Source: Lepidostoma basale
Taxonomy: Eukaryota; Arthropoda; Insecta; Trichoptera; Lepidostomatidae
Assembly (NCBI GenBank): GCA_022606425.2
Contig: JAHDVF020000211.1
Location: forward strand, 4,991,001-5,055,000
Length of the DNA: 64,000 bases
Direction: 5' to 3'
The position numbers and the translations under genes are program-made. Below are positions 39,211 to 48,934 of the stretch, one piece after another. The notes beneath the pieces are model-generated. The model saw only the letters and a program-made list of their open reading frames with translations. It did no database searches and was not told the DNA's origin. Numbering within the stretch: position 1 is the stretch's first letter; every line of letters starts with the position of its first letter.

Positions 39211-39441
39211 ATTATTATTACGATCTATTTTTTATTTCAATATTTTCAAATTATTTCAATTAACAAAATTAATATTTTTACATTATTTGATTTTATTTTT
39301 GCTAGGATATTAAAAGTTTTGTGTTAAAGTTAATTTTTTTGATTTTAAATGGTAATTATACAAACTTAAAACCGATAAAGTTTATGTGATATGTAGTATT
39401 TACCATATACTCGATGTTTTTTAAAACTTATAATTCGTATT
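39211..39441. other. AT-rich, nothing recognised
   Basis: No features. Confidence 0.3.
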
Positions 39442-39658
39442 TATTGTTTCTTGAACAATGATGTAAAACTCCATATTAAATAATTAATAATACGAATGAA
39501 TTTTAGAAGTTTTATTATATTTTGTGAGAATGACACGTTTCGCCCTTTTAAGGCATTGACTCACATTTAATAATGACTTAGAAGGGCGAAACATGTCACT
39601 CCCATAAAATATAATCAAACTTTTAGAAAACTGACGTTTTCATTCGTATTAATTATAA
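39442..39658. repeat. Family A palindrome, full length
   Basis: Begins ATTGTTTCTTGAACAATGAT, turns at AAGGCATTGACTCACATTTA and ends CTGACGTTTTCATTCGTATT. The left arm has lost part of the GAAAACGTCTG segment. Confidence 0.75.
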
Positions 39659-40349
39659 TTCGTAGTTTTTACTACTTGTCGGTGAAATGAATTCTTTTGT
39701 GAATTAAATAGCGTAATAAAAAATAATGATCATCTATTTTTGGTTCGCCATTACACGTGATTTAACAGTATCATAATCCTCAATCAGGGGACCATAATAT
39801 AGAGAAAGCGCCGAGATTTTACTGTTGATTGACGAAATTGAATGAGATGAAAGGAAGTCTCCGAGAGACGTAGGTGGCCGTGGGCGTAAGGTGCAGAGCC
39901 TCCATGTTCCAAGGGCCTCGCGCCGCCCATAGGGCGAAGGGCGAAATATAACTTTCTAACAGCATATGGTCGGGCGTGTAACTATAAATCCAATACTAAC
40001 ATAACACCATCGTGTATGTAGGTGGAGAATTATCGTAAATATCGATCAATTCGGATTTATTGCATACATGGAAGTTCTTAATTCTTAATAAATGTTTAGA
40101 TATCGATATTTCTACTTGATTGTGGCTATGAAATTGCTACAGGCAATACTAAAAACATAAATAAAACTACGTTGTTACTTAATAATATATGTTTACTTGC
40201 ATTAATCATTTTTATTATTTTTTACAGAAATGTTAAATTTAATAATTTAAAAAGTATTTTTTTTTTAACAATTTAAAACGTTTTATTTTATTTATTAAAT
40301 ACTAACATGAAGGATTTATATCCATTATTTTACAATTTTTTCAATGTGA
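39659..40349. other. Unique DNA with mixed-composition part 39780-40000
   Basis: CCTCGCGCCGCCCATAGGGC at about 39927 is the GC-richest piece. No repeat or gene. Confidence 0.3.
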
Positions 40350-40457
40350 GTAGAAAATGGCTCAATATTATGAAGAAGGAATCTGGTCGTGTCCAGGCTT
40401 GAACCCATGTCCCCTGGATCAGGAGCCAAGCGTTCTATCCCCTAGACCACCACCCTG
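40350..40457 (-). mobile_element. S2 SINE
   Basis: Minus: GGTGGTGGTCTAGGGGATAG (A box), GGGTTCAAGCC (B box) and GACACGACCAGATTCCTTCT, then the ATAATATTGAGCC body shared with 19720. Head complete, 3' part short. Confidence 0.75.
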
Positions 40458-40542
40458 TTTTATTTCAATCATTAGATTATTATAATAACACACAAAACAT
40501 AAACTGTTTATACATTAAAATATTATTTTATCAATAAAATCT

Positions 40543-40605
40543 GTATATGATAGAGTGTCAAATGCTATTATAAGAAGTGAATGCTGTGCGAATGAAAGTC
40601 AGGCA
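40543..40605 (+). mobile_element. T1 LINE scrap
   Basis: TATGATAGAGTGTCAAATGC and AAGAAGTGAATGCTGTGCGA correspond to Tyr-Asp-Arg-Val-Ser-Asn-Ala and the following codons of T1. Confidence 0.6.
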
Positions 40606-40879
40606 ATAAGGCAATATTTAAAAAAAAAATCCACATTCGAAGCGATGTTGTTTAAAAGTATTGCCTCACCCACGGGCATTAGGCAGATAATTATCGGGGA
40701 TAAACAAAATCAAGTCATTCAAAATATCCGAGTTTGTATTCGACTATGAATCAGTTGAAAAATAATAAACAAATGGATGGTTCGTCCTTGCTATCACGTA
40801 CACCCTGCGTCCAATCCATGCATTAAACTGACAAGTTTTAGATTTTTTTCTAAGTAATCCTTACGGAGGTAAATTATCT

Positions 40880-40962
40880 GTATCAATGCTGGACATAGGC
40901 CTCCCCATTCTTCTTCACATATTATGCCACCCGGTGGATAGCCACCCCTCCGATGACATCCG
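40880..40962 (-). mobile_element. LINE 3' terminal scrap
   Basis: Minus: the Gly-Gly-Leu-Cys-Pro-Ala terminal signature (ATGCTGGACATAGGCCTCCC on plus), as at 37770. It ends next to the SINE tail. Confidence 0.5.
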
Positions 40963-41157
40963 TAATTATTATTACTATTATTATTTTGTTGAATCGCTCT
41001 TTACATCATGACAGCATGAGCCAAATCGATGTAAAGGGCTATCATAGTGATTCTCGTGACATGTGATAGGTGTGACAATCAGAATGCCCTCGCCGGGAAT
41101 CGAACCCGGAACCTTCGGGGTGGCAGTCAATGTACTTAACACTCGGCCACGAAGGTC
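40963..41157 (-). mobile_element. S1 SINE with internal deletion
   Basis: The B box (GGAATCGAACCCGGA on plus) and A box (CTCGGCCACGAAGG) are intact. The body is missing the stretch between GACATGTGATAGGT and GTGACAATCA. The 3' end has AAT repeats. Confidence 0.8.
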
Positions 41158-41652
41158 CATAAATAAATATACGTATGTATATAAAATCCTTCATATATTT
41201 TGTTTTTAACAGGTAGTATACAGCGGAAACTGTATGTTTTGAACAACAGTTGGATTTTAATATTATTTAACTTGCAAATTAATTTTATTTTAGGAATGTT
41301 GCTATCTTTATGTTTTCCTTCCTACCACATTAACACGAATTCCTTTCACTTCTTGGTGTGCCATTAGGGTCTTAATAGGAGCTATTTAATTACAATATTA
41401 TCTCTTGATGTAAATATTTCCACCTGCGGCGGGACAGAGATGGGAGGTGTGTAAAGCGTTTAAAGATAAGTATATTATGATTGCCTGGGGAGTGCTCCAC
41501 TCGTTACTTCGCACCACATTCTAGGAATACCTCGATGAGTGTTATTTTTTTTATCGAATCGGAACTAGTTTTCAATTGAATGAATCCAGTAACGATTAAG
41601 TGTGATTTTTCAAACATCGCGATACACTTTTAAAAAATAATCTCATATATGT
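41158..41652. other. Unique DNA
   Basis: A mixed-composition block 41340-41540 (CACCTGCGGCGGGACAGAGA). No repeat membership or gene. Confidence 0.3.
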
Positions 41653-41854
41653 ATTGTTTCTTGAACAATGGCGTAAAACTTCATATTGAATAATTAATAC
41701 GAATGAAAACGTCAGTTTTCTAGAAGTTTTATTATATTTTATGGGAATGACATGTTTCACCCTTCTAAGGCATTATCAAATGTCTTAGATATGATAATAC
41801 CTTAAAAATATAATTAAACTTCTAGAAAACTGATGTTTTCATTCGTATTAATTA
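41653..41854. repeat. Family A palindrome
   Basis: ATTGTTTCTTGAACAATGGC start, GGGAATGACATGTTTCACCC, centre TCAAATGTCTTAGATATGAT and right arm CTTCTAGAAAACTGATG. The GAAAC half of the right arm is deleted. Confidence 0.75.
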
Positions 41855-41982
41855 AAATCATATACTTATCACATGATGCTTACTTTTATCGACTTTGGAA
41901 TTTTGAAGAGTTATTTTTCTAGGAGTATATTTCCATAAATTACTACGTGGTCTAAATAATTATAGTAAAATCGGAATGAACT

Positions 41983-43149
41983 GAGTCTTGGGGCCATAAA
42001 TCATTTCCCTATGTCTATCTCGCTTGCACTTACGGGCCTTATGGAGCGGTTTAGGGTTGGGCGTTACAATAAAATAAATATATCGATAAGTAACGTTTAT
42101 TATCGTATCTTGTTCATAAACTTTAACTAGTTAACAAAGTTTTGATATTAAACTTTATTTATGGGTTTTATGTGCGTTTAAATTAGTATGAAATTAGTGA
42201 CTACCAGATACTAAATTAAATACCAGTAAAAACAGAAAAATTGTTTAATTTTAAAATTTGTATACCGTATGTCTATAAACACAGAAAAAAGTTAAGTATA
42301 AAAAACAAAGTAGATCATATTGTGGCCCTTAAAAGAGCCGTTTATATTCCAAAAAAATGTATCAATCCTCATCGGAGTCTTCTTCATCAGTGTCTTCTGC
42401 CAAATTTATTATAAGCGGCGCGTGATCTCGCTTTCTGAGCGAGCTTTCTGTAGGTCACTGTTTTGAAGTTCCTCGGCAGATCTCACACATTTGGCCCAGT
42501 CTTCTTGTGTGACATTATCGATGGCTCGGTGGAGGTGATTTTCAACATCTGCTATCTTGAATGTATTATTAATATTTGCAACTTCTCCCTTTATTTGTGC
42601 CCAAATTAATTCTATTGGGTTATATTGACAGTGATATGGAGGCAGCCGTATTACTTCGTGGCCTCGTTCATTTGCCAGATTTTCTAAAGTGTAGACCTTC
42701 TGCGGGTTACTGGCTTTTACTTTTCTTATTAACTCTTCTATAATTTCTCTGCTGGAATATGGAATGTTTTTATTTGTTAACCATTCTTGAATCTCGGCTT
42801 TCCTTGTGTTTCTTGTGGGTATCTTTTCCAACATCACTGTTGGAGTTTGAGGACTAATATCGCCATGTAATTTATTCAAATCAACGTTAGAAAATAAACT
42901 ATGCATAGTGCGCAACGAGTGGTGACACACGCATGTATTTATTTAATTGCTGTAAACACATTTATAGCAACAAAAAAAAACACGCACTGCAATTGGTAAA
43001 GACCAATCATTAGTCACCCATCATACATATCATAACGTACAGATCATATAAAATCATTATAGTCGATCGTATCGTATATCGATCGACGAAAAATCGATAA
43101 CGGTCGCTTCCCATCCCTATCTCTATTGACATTTATGGCCCCAAGACTC
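41983..43149 (-). mobile_element. DDE DNA transposon, 1.17 kb, exact 19-bp terminal repeats
   Basis: GAGTCTTGGGGCCATAAAT at 41983-42001 is exactly reverse-complemented at 43131-43149. It encloses one minus gene remnant (42409-42930). Subterminal parts differ. No clear target-site duplication; a TA would be expected for Tc1/mariner but is not seen directly at the ends, so the true ends may differ by a few bases. Confidence 0.7.
42409..42930 (-). pseudogene. Transposase C-terminal half (Tc1/mariner-like DDE), 173 codons
   Basis: The frame is open for 173 codons. Residues about 90-110 read His-Glu-Val-Ile-Arg-Leu-Pro-Pro-Tyr-His-Cys-Gln-Tyr-Asn-Pro-Ile-Glu-Leu-Ile-Trp, whose Asn-Pro-Ile-Glu carries the third acidic catalytic residue in this family. 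The two preceding catalytic Asp motifs and the N-terminal helix-turn-helix are absent: the first 30 residues do not match the family, suggesting an internal deletion joined a 5' leader to codon Val-Met-Leu-Glu-Lys. Catalytically dead, but the ends are intact. Confidence 0.75.
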
Positions 43150-43527
43150 CGTTTAAAACGGCCGGAGTATAGCAATACTATTTTTCTCTAAGTCTAACCT
43201 TTCAATGGTAACACCCGTTGGAAGGGGTAAGAACTGCTTAGTTCTCCCGTTGATGAATGTATAAATAACATGCAACGTTTGAAACATGTCTAGAAAAGTA
43301 ACCTCCGAATTGGAAAAAAATGTGTTTTTATTCATAAAAAATACAATTATACTGTCCCTTTAGCCTGCAAATGTAAATAGTGATAATAAAAAAAACATGT
43401 ATTAAATATTCTACAGAATTTTGAGATATACGCGTATATTTTTCTCTCACTTGTCGCGAGATGCACAATTTATCACATACAAATTATTTTCATCGGAGCA
43501 TTTATATGTCATCTATTAGAAAATGAG
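43150..43527. other. Unclassified
   Basis: A 60-codon minus frame (43153-43335) includes Leu-Pro-Leu-Pro-Thr-Gly-Val-Thr, weakly like a Jockey-type 3' end, plus a GAAACATGTCTAGA word at 43282 like the hammerhead families. Neither is firm. Confidence 0.25.
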
Positions 43528-43632
43528 ATTTGATAATGCATTAGCAAAGGCGAAACATGTCATTTCCATTAAATATAACAAAACTTCTCGAATGCAAAAA
43601 AAAACAGATGTTTTCATTGGTATTATTTATTT
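43528..43632. repeat. Family A half-element
   Basis: TTTGATAATGCATTAGCAAA then GGCGAAACATGTCATTTCC, and ACAGATGTTTTCATTGG. One arm only, retaining the TTGATAA/GAAAC/GTC set. Confidence 0.65.
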
Positions 43633-43739
43633 CACTTTCATTATTTTAATCCCGGAACTCGTAAAGTATAACAAATTCTTGGTATTCTTGGGTTACGTAA
43701 GCTATGAAGCCGACCTCTCTATTGGTTTCTGAATAAGGG

Positions 43740-43974
43740 CACCATACCAGTCCCGCCGGCCGCCAAGGCTGCCGACCATAGAGAGGAACGCAGATCTAAG
43801 CTCCGTACCCCATACACCTGACCGCTGACGGCGGCCGCCTCCGCCATAAAACAGATCCGAATTCCCAACTCTATTAACATAAGCAGGTGAATGACATTAG
43901 TGTGGAATTAGTTTAAACTTTGTTGTCAACACTTAATTTGTTATGATTGTTTTACATATGTATCAATAATAATA
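43740..43974. other. GC island
   Basis: GTCCCGCCGGCCGCCAAGGC and GACGGCGGCCGCCTCCGCCA; unique, noncoding. Possible regulatory DNA. Confidence 0.3.
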
Positions 43975-44520
43975 TAATAATAATAATAAATTGGATAATT
44001 TATAAAGCGCCATTTTTATGAATTGCTCATCTCAAGGGCGCTGTAGATGATGCTCCGTTTTATCAACTAGATAATAATAATAATAATAATGATAAAAAAA
44101 ATATATAAACATATTTAGTATGAGGGCTGCACCTGACGAAATCGATCAGCCCTTCCTGTCAGGAAATGATAATTTGAAAAGGTGCGTTTTGAGTCTCGAT
44201 CTAAACTTTGATTGATTCTCAATGCACTTAAGGTCTGCTGGAAGACTGGTCCAGGCTGAAGGGCCGGCTACCGCGAAGGCTCGGTCGCCAAAGTTTGTGC
44301 TTGGACAGCGTTTTGGCACAGTCAATCTATTGATCGCAGAAGACTTAGCTGATCGCAATGTAGACTGTCTAGCATTCAGGTTCTCGTTGATGCAGAGTTC
44401 AGATATATAAGCTGGTGCCATTCCATGCAACGCCTTATAGACCGTCCAGCAGAGCTTGTATTGTATCCTTTCTGGACATTTCAACCAGTTGAGCTCCTTA
44501 AGATGCTGTGTTATGTGACA
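43975..44520 (-). mobile_element. CR1/L2-like LINE 3' part, 112-codon open frame
   Basis: The minus frame 44146-44484 reads Arg-Ile-Gln-Tyr-Lys-Leu-Cys-Trp, Tyr-Lys-Ala-Leu-His-Gly-Met-Ala-Pro, Gly-Asp-Arg-Ala-Phe-Ala-Val-Ala-Gly-Pro-Ser-Ala-Trp and Leu-Lys-Thr-His-Leu-Phe. The 3' hairpin is at 44041-44007 and AAT repeats end the element. A subfamily distinct from 38215: residues and hairpin bases differ, but stems are conserved. Confidence 0.85.
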
Positions 44521-44640
44521 ACTCTATTTAGATATTTATATTATTACTTTTTTTAACCCACCTTTAAACATTTTTTTTTAGTAGAAAACTTATTTAAAAA
44601 TGACCCTATTTTATAGACTATTTCATATTTTTAATATTTA
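44521..44640. other. AT-rich spacer
   Basis: Nothing recognised. Confidence 0.3.
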
Positions 44641-44670
44641 TTCAAAATAGTTTTAGACAAAAAAACAGTT

Positions 44671-44726
44671 GTTTGTAACATCTGATGATGCCAACGTAGG
44701 TTGGCGAAACAGCTGTCTTGACAAAC
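44671..44726 (+). ncRNA. Type I hammerhead-ribozyme-like RNA, complete fold
   Basis: GTTTGT (stem I), AACAT, CTGATGA (44682-44688), spacer T, GCCAAC-GTAG-GTTGGC (perfect 6-bp stem II), GAAAC (44706-44710), AGCTGTC with GUC at 44715-44717, TTG, ACAAAC (stem I'). GTTTGT/ACAAAC pairs fully and CA/TG continues it towards the core. Core invariant positions are all present. The stem I layout, including TGTAA on the 5' side and TTGACAAA on the 3' side, matches the 22909 copy, although stem II is unrelated. Predicted cleavage follows 44717. Confidence 0.7.
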
Positions 44727-44792
44727 TCATTTAACCGTTTCAATACTCCTTTTTTTTACTAGAATTAAGACAGTGCAAGAATGACGTATTAC

Positions 44793-44889
44793 AATAATTA
44801 ATACGCATGAAAACGCCAGTTTTCTAGAAGTTTTATTATATTTTATGGGAATGACAAGTTTCGCTCTTGTAAGGCATTATCAAATGATA
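44793..44889. repeat. Family A left arm
   Basis: AATTAATACGCATGAAAACG through GGGAATGACAAGTTTCGC to AAGGCATTATCAAATG. A single arm, ending exactly where the palindrome would turn. Confidence 0.7.
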
Positions 44890-44924
44890 CATTTTTCCCT
44901 AAAATTATTCTATATCAAATAAAA

Positions 44925-45025
44925 ATTAATAATGAATATTTATAACATGTTTCGGTTGTGTCATAACCGAAACATGTCTGTGAAAAGTTTAATAAAGTAT
45001 TCTAAAAACATTAGGTTTTTTTCAA
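44925..45025. repeat. Short hairpin repeat with GAAACATGTC
   Basis: AACATGTTTCGGTTGTG and CATAACCGAAACATGTCTG face each other with almost no loop. It looks like two hammerhead 3' halves in inverted orientation. The flank ACCGAAACATGTCTGT resembles that at 16343. Confidence 0.55.
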
Positions 45026-45071
45026 ATATGAATCCGCAATAATATAGAAGATATTAAAAATGAATTTATTT

Positions 45072-45216
45072 TATTGTTTCCTGAACAATGATATAGAACT
45101 CCATATTAATGAATTAATACGAAATTAAACGTAAGTTTTCTATAATTAGATAACGCTTTCAAGACCAAACGTTCCCATAAAATATTTTTTCTATAAAACA
45201 GACGTATTAATTATTC
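45072..45216. repeat. Family A palindrome, centre deleted
   Basis: ATTGTTTCCTGAACAATGAT and ATTAATACGAAATTAAACG, then a short remnant of the centre (TAGATAACGCTTTCAAGACC) and the right end CTATAAAACAGACGTATTA. Confidence 0.6.
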
Positions 45217-45301
45217 AGTGTCTTGTATAATCCATATTTTATAGTATTTTTGAGCGATATATAGAATTGTAATAAAATTAAATCAAATCAGTTTCTATGT
45301 T

Positions 45302-45495
45302 TTGTGTGATTTTGGGTAACAACGTGTGATTTCTCCTTCTCGACCGACGTTTCAGAGATCGTTGCAGTCTCCATCTTCAGGGTAGTGTGGTGGTGGTAAA
45401 ACACCACATTATCATGAAGATGGAGACTGCAACGATCTCCGAAACGTCGGTCGAGAAGGAGAAATCACACGTTGTTACCCAAAATCACACAAAAC
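45302..45495. repeat. Family E foldback, about 75-bp arms
   Basis: The left arm starts GATTTTGGGTAACAACGTGT and runs to GCAGTCTCCATCTTCA. The right arm is its reverse complement from TGAAGATGGAGACTGCAACG to GTTGTTACCCAAAATC, with one or two differences. The loop contains GTGGTGGTGGTAAAACACCAC. Both arms carry the hammerhead-like core. The 73-codon plus frame across it is only a translation of the palindrome. Confidence 0.75.
45346..45380 (-). ncRNA. Hammerhead-ribozyme-like core
   Basis: Minus: CTGAAGA (45380-45374), spacer T, GGAGA...TCTCT stem II, GAAAC, GTC. Stem I can form only ACC/GGT next to the core. The plus-strand partner in the other arm has a perfect GGAGA/TCTCC stem but ATGAAGA in place of CTGAAGA. 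Core intact on minus, so possibly active; inference. Confidence 0.5.
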
Positions 45496-46092
45496 ATATT
45501 GCTGCCAACCGTGAAAATCTACGCAAATCAGTTTGTTCTCTCAACAGTGATGTACTAAAATTGTCGAATTCTGTAGTAGCGAAACTCCGTAAACAGAGGT
45601 CTTCGTAAAACGAGGGAAGGGTATTGATGTTGAATTATCGTTATAGTTTGTGCAAGAACAAAACAATTTCTCAATTTGGCGCCGGACAACAATAAATCTC
45701 GTTACTATTGAATAGTGCTGTAACAATATGGCCTCCCACGCGCTAGCTCTTGTACGCGCTTGTGTTAGACAAATTGCAGTGACCACGCACAGTTCCCAGC
45801 AGTAATGAGGAATGACATAACTTCCGATTCTTGGACCGGGCTGCGGAGGCGGATTCAGAGACCCGCGAGAACGGATCTCTCCATATATGGCGCTTGTTCT
45901 CATTTTCCCCATTTTTAGCGCTCGTTACTCAGTATTTGCTAATTAATTAATCCAATGTTATAGATGCCGCTATCAAATTGTATTTTCATCTTTTAAAAGT
46001 GGAAAATAACTGGGTTTTCTTATTGAAAATCATAATTTATTCCACGATACTAATGTCTCAAGTTTATCAAAAATAATCGTTTATTTTATTTA
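45496..46092. other. Unique DNA with island 45690-45930
   Basis: GGACCGGGCTGCGGAGGCGG at about 45834 lies in balanced, unique sequence. A 123-codon minus frame (45541-45912) lacks known domains. Candidate host noncoding sequence or decayed exon. Confidence 0.3.
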
Positions 46093-46370
46093 GACTTGGA
46101 CTTGGACTTGGATCTTCTGGCTTACAGAGGTTCAGCTCATGTGGCTATTCCTCTTACGTCTGATGGGAACATTGTTTGAAGGTGATTTGGTGGGTTGTTA
46201 GTTTATTCGGGGGCATGATTTGTGTGGCCCGGAGTGTTCCTCTGAAGGAGAATCGATTTTGGGCGCTTGTGGCGGCTGGAAGTGTTTGGGTCGTAATTAG
46301 AGAGGTATTTTATTGTGGGGTTGGGATATTGTGGGGTTGGGAATTTTATTTAGACTAATCATCAAGATGT
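46093..46370 (+). repeat. Unclassified dispersed repeat
   Basis: TTGGACTTGGATCTTCTGGC and TTACAGAGGTTCAGCTCATG recur in reverse complement at 51508-51572. The rest (GTGTGGCCCGGAGTGTTCCT) has not been seen elsewhere here. A 60-codon plus frame is not recognisable. Confidence 0.5.
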
Positions 46371-46425
46371 ATGAAATATATTTTTTTAAAGTTGTTTTTA
46401 AAAGTAAATGCATTTTTTTACAATT

Positions 46426-46500
46426 CATTTGATATTGCCTTAGCAAGGCGAAACTTGTCATAAAACTTCTAGAAAAACAGACGTTTTCATTGGTAATAAT
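46426..46500. repeat. Family A half-element
   Basis: CATTTGATATTGCCTTAGCA then AGGCGAAACTTGTC and CTAGAAAAACAGACGTTTTC. Confidence 0.6.
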
Positions 46501-46524
46501 GAAAAACAATAAATTTTCGATATA

Positions 46525-46706
46525 AAATTTCTTCATTATTTCATATTTAGTGTGCTTCCACTTGTGTTTAACGTCGACCGGTTTAGGCAGCTTGCTGCCA
46601 TCTTCTGGTGAAGATGGAGAAGAAGACCATGGCAGCAAGCTGCCGAAACCTGTCGACGTTAACCCAAGTGGAAGCACACTAAATATATAATAATAAAGAA
46701 ATTTCT
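46525..46706. repeat. Family D foldback with hammerhead-like cores
   Basis: Arms TTAGTGTGCTTCCACTTGTG / AAGTGGAAGCACACTAAATA are close reverse complements. The plus-strand right arm has GGCAGCAAGCTGCCGAAACC then TGTCG (perfect 6-bp stem GGCAGC/GCTGCC). The minus strand of the left arm has CAGAAGA, spacer T, the same stem, TAAAC and GGTC. The heptamers have lost one core base each. Confidence 0.65.
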
Positions 46707-47515
46707 TTATAAACTATTAAATTTAAAAAAACTTTGTTTCGTGTATCACAATTGTATTTTAATTTAACAGTTTATAATGTTAAAGTATCATAGTGTTTCG
46801 GCCAAAACAATGGACTATTGAAAATTTTCTTTGTTTTCATTATTTAAAATGAACTTCTACCAAGAAATTTCAATTAAAAATATTAATTGTTTTCATTCTT
46901 ATTATTTAATATGAAGTTTTACACCATTGTTCCAGAAACAAAAAAATCACCATATATTTTTGTTTTTAAGTTCATTTTCACAATAGTAAGTTAGTGTAAA
47001 ACGTTGAATGAAAATTATTTACATTACTTTCAACGTTATACCATTTATTTCATACATCGTTCAATATACACTTTGTTCCTGCTTTTTCGCAAGTACTGAA
47101 ACACCACAGAAATCGAAGAAATAATTATTATTACTAGTAAACAAGGATATGGATATAAGAAAACAAAGGCAACCGACTGTTTTAGATTCGTTGATGATGG
47201 AAACGGCTGTGGGCGGGGTGTTTTGGCGATCGGTTTAAGCTGACCCGATTGTGTGAAATATATATCAAACAAACTTATATATATGTAATGTTTACACAGT
47301 TTACCGAGCATAATGGACTATATGTAATAACTTAACAGGCCGTGTTTATTCCTGATATGTAATTATGATGCCATTTTCTCGAAGGGATAGGCAAAGAAAT
47401 ATGTTAAGCCTTCATTTCATGATTTTTTTTATATTTAAATACAAACAATATTTTAGTTATCTATTCCAAAATAGAATTTGGGAAAAATAATTAAAAAAAA
47501 ACATATTTTGTATAA
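46707..47515. other. Mostly unique, with decayed family A edges
   Basis: 46840-46945 shows TTAATATGAAGTTTTACACC then ATTGTTCCAGAAAC, the family A outer edge. 47363-47405 resembles a T1 3' scrap (CTCGAAGGGATAGGCAAAGA). An 88-codon minus frame (47045-47311) has no known domain. Confidence 0.35.
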
Positions 47516-47625
47516 TAATGAAATAAAACGATTTTTTTAAAACTACTTCCGCTTTTTGTCTTTATTTCGACAGCGACCCGTTTCACCAGGATAGCTGACA
47601 TCGATAGACTGGTCTATATATATTT
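47516..47625 (-). repeat. Family C half-element
   Basis: AATAAAACGATTTTTTTAAA, ACTTCCGCTTTTTGTCTTTA, and minus GTCAGCTATCCTGGTGAAAC then GGGTCG. Degenerate hammerhead-like core. Confidence 0.5.
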
Positions 47626-48010
47626 TGATATATAGACATATTATATAGTACGATATATCCATAATAATGTGATTGAATCAAATTGACTAGAATATAAATT
47701 AGATTATATTTTATAATAATATATATTTTATTTTATTATAACAGACAATCAACGATTGGCCATGATATAAATGCTTGTCTGTCTCAACTTTTGATTTATT
47801 TTTAAATAATGCATTTTTTAAACTCATAAAGTGTTTAATAAACTGACAGTAATCGAAGCAGGCCAACCGTCAACCAATATTTTTTTAAACTAGCGCCATT
47901 AGCAACGGCTTGTGTACATCAATAGGTAGATGGGAATGTAGAGTGTAGCGTACAATATAGCGTATTTGAACAAATTTGCCACACAATGAAATGAAGGGCT
48001 TATATTCATT
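47626..48010. other. AT-rich, nothing recognised
   Basis: No features. Confidence 0.35.
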
Positions 48011-48440
48011 CAAGCTTAACTAACTAACCATTACGCCGTCTCTCCGAAGGGGTAGGCAGAAAGAATGTACTGCAACACTTTCCTTTCCTGATATATTTCT
48101 CTCGCTTCTTCAACATTCATACATCGTATCATGCACGCGCGTCGATTTCTCTGACTCCTCACGTAGCCGATATTCAATATTTGATTTATTTGATCGTACC
48201 ACGTTTTCCTCAGTCTTCCTCTATTTCTAGTTCCATTTACATCGTTAACATATAATTTTTTGACCATTCTTTATTCATTCATTCTTTCCATTTGTCCAAA
48301 CCATCTTAATGATCCTTTCATTAATTTGTTCAAAACACCATCATTCGCACCGCATTCACTAATTATATTTTCATTCCACACTCTATCATACTCCGAGTTT
48401 CCACACTTTCGTCTAAGAGATCTCATTTCTACTGCATAAG
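48011..48440 (-). mobile_element. T1 LINE 3' fragment
   Basis: AACTAACTAACCATTACGCC 3' end. The minus frame 48031-48267 has Met-Val-Lys-Lys-Leu-Tyr-Val-Asn-Asp-Val-Asn-Gly-Thr-Arg-Asn-Arg-Gly-Arg and Arg-Arg-Ala-Cys-Met-Ile-Arg. Close to the copies at 26474 and 51271 (shared Asn-Gly-Thr-Arg-Asn-Arg or Arg-Asn-Arg-Gly subfamily). Confidence 0.75.
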
Positions 48441-48934
48441 TCAAGCTTAAATTAGATTAAATATAAAATGAGAAATATTAAAAATGATTTAATGCATTAT
48501 TGTTGTTGGTAAGCGTTTGGGTTAATGATGTTAAAGGTGTATTGATAAACAATTCTGATTTTAAAAATAACACCACAGACTCTAATTGCACACGTTGGCT
48601 ACTAGTTATTTTGCAACACCTTGTATACATTAGACGCAAGTCGTAAATTTAATGATCAGCTTACTATAAAAAAATGTTAAGTACCGCCCGTGGGAACGCG
48701 GATCTCGTGCACTGAAATACCATTTAAATCATTATGTACTCATTTTTACCGGTGGATTGTTTCGGCGATCTGTTCTGGCTAGTCCTATTGCCGCCTAATA
48801 AGGCTCGCCGGCATATCCGAGGCTATTTGCGTCCATCTTATTGGGTGTCGCCGGCCGTTCGCGTCGATAACAGCCACATGTCCTCGGCTGCCGTTCAAAG
48901 TGGCGTATACCGATTATTTAACACTCCGGTGCTA
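48441..48934. other. Unique DNA with island 48680-48930
   Basis: The island (GGGTGTCGCCGGCCGTTCGC at about 48843) is unique. A 69-codon plus frame (48734-48943) has no domain. It ends exactly where a family A arm starts. Confidence 0.3.

Noticed and set aside
43153..43335. 60-codon minus frame as part of the neighbouring transposon
   Set aside because: It lies outside the exact terminal repeat at 43131-43149 and does not continue the transposase.
45387..45608. 73-codon open frame as a protein
   Set aside because: It is a translation of the foldback arm; both strands are open for the same reason.
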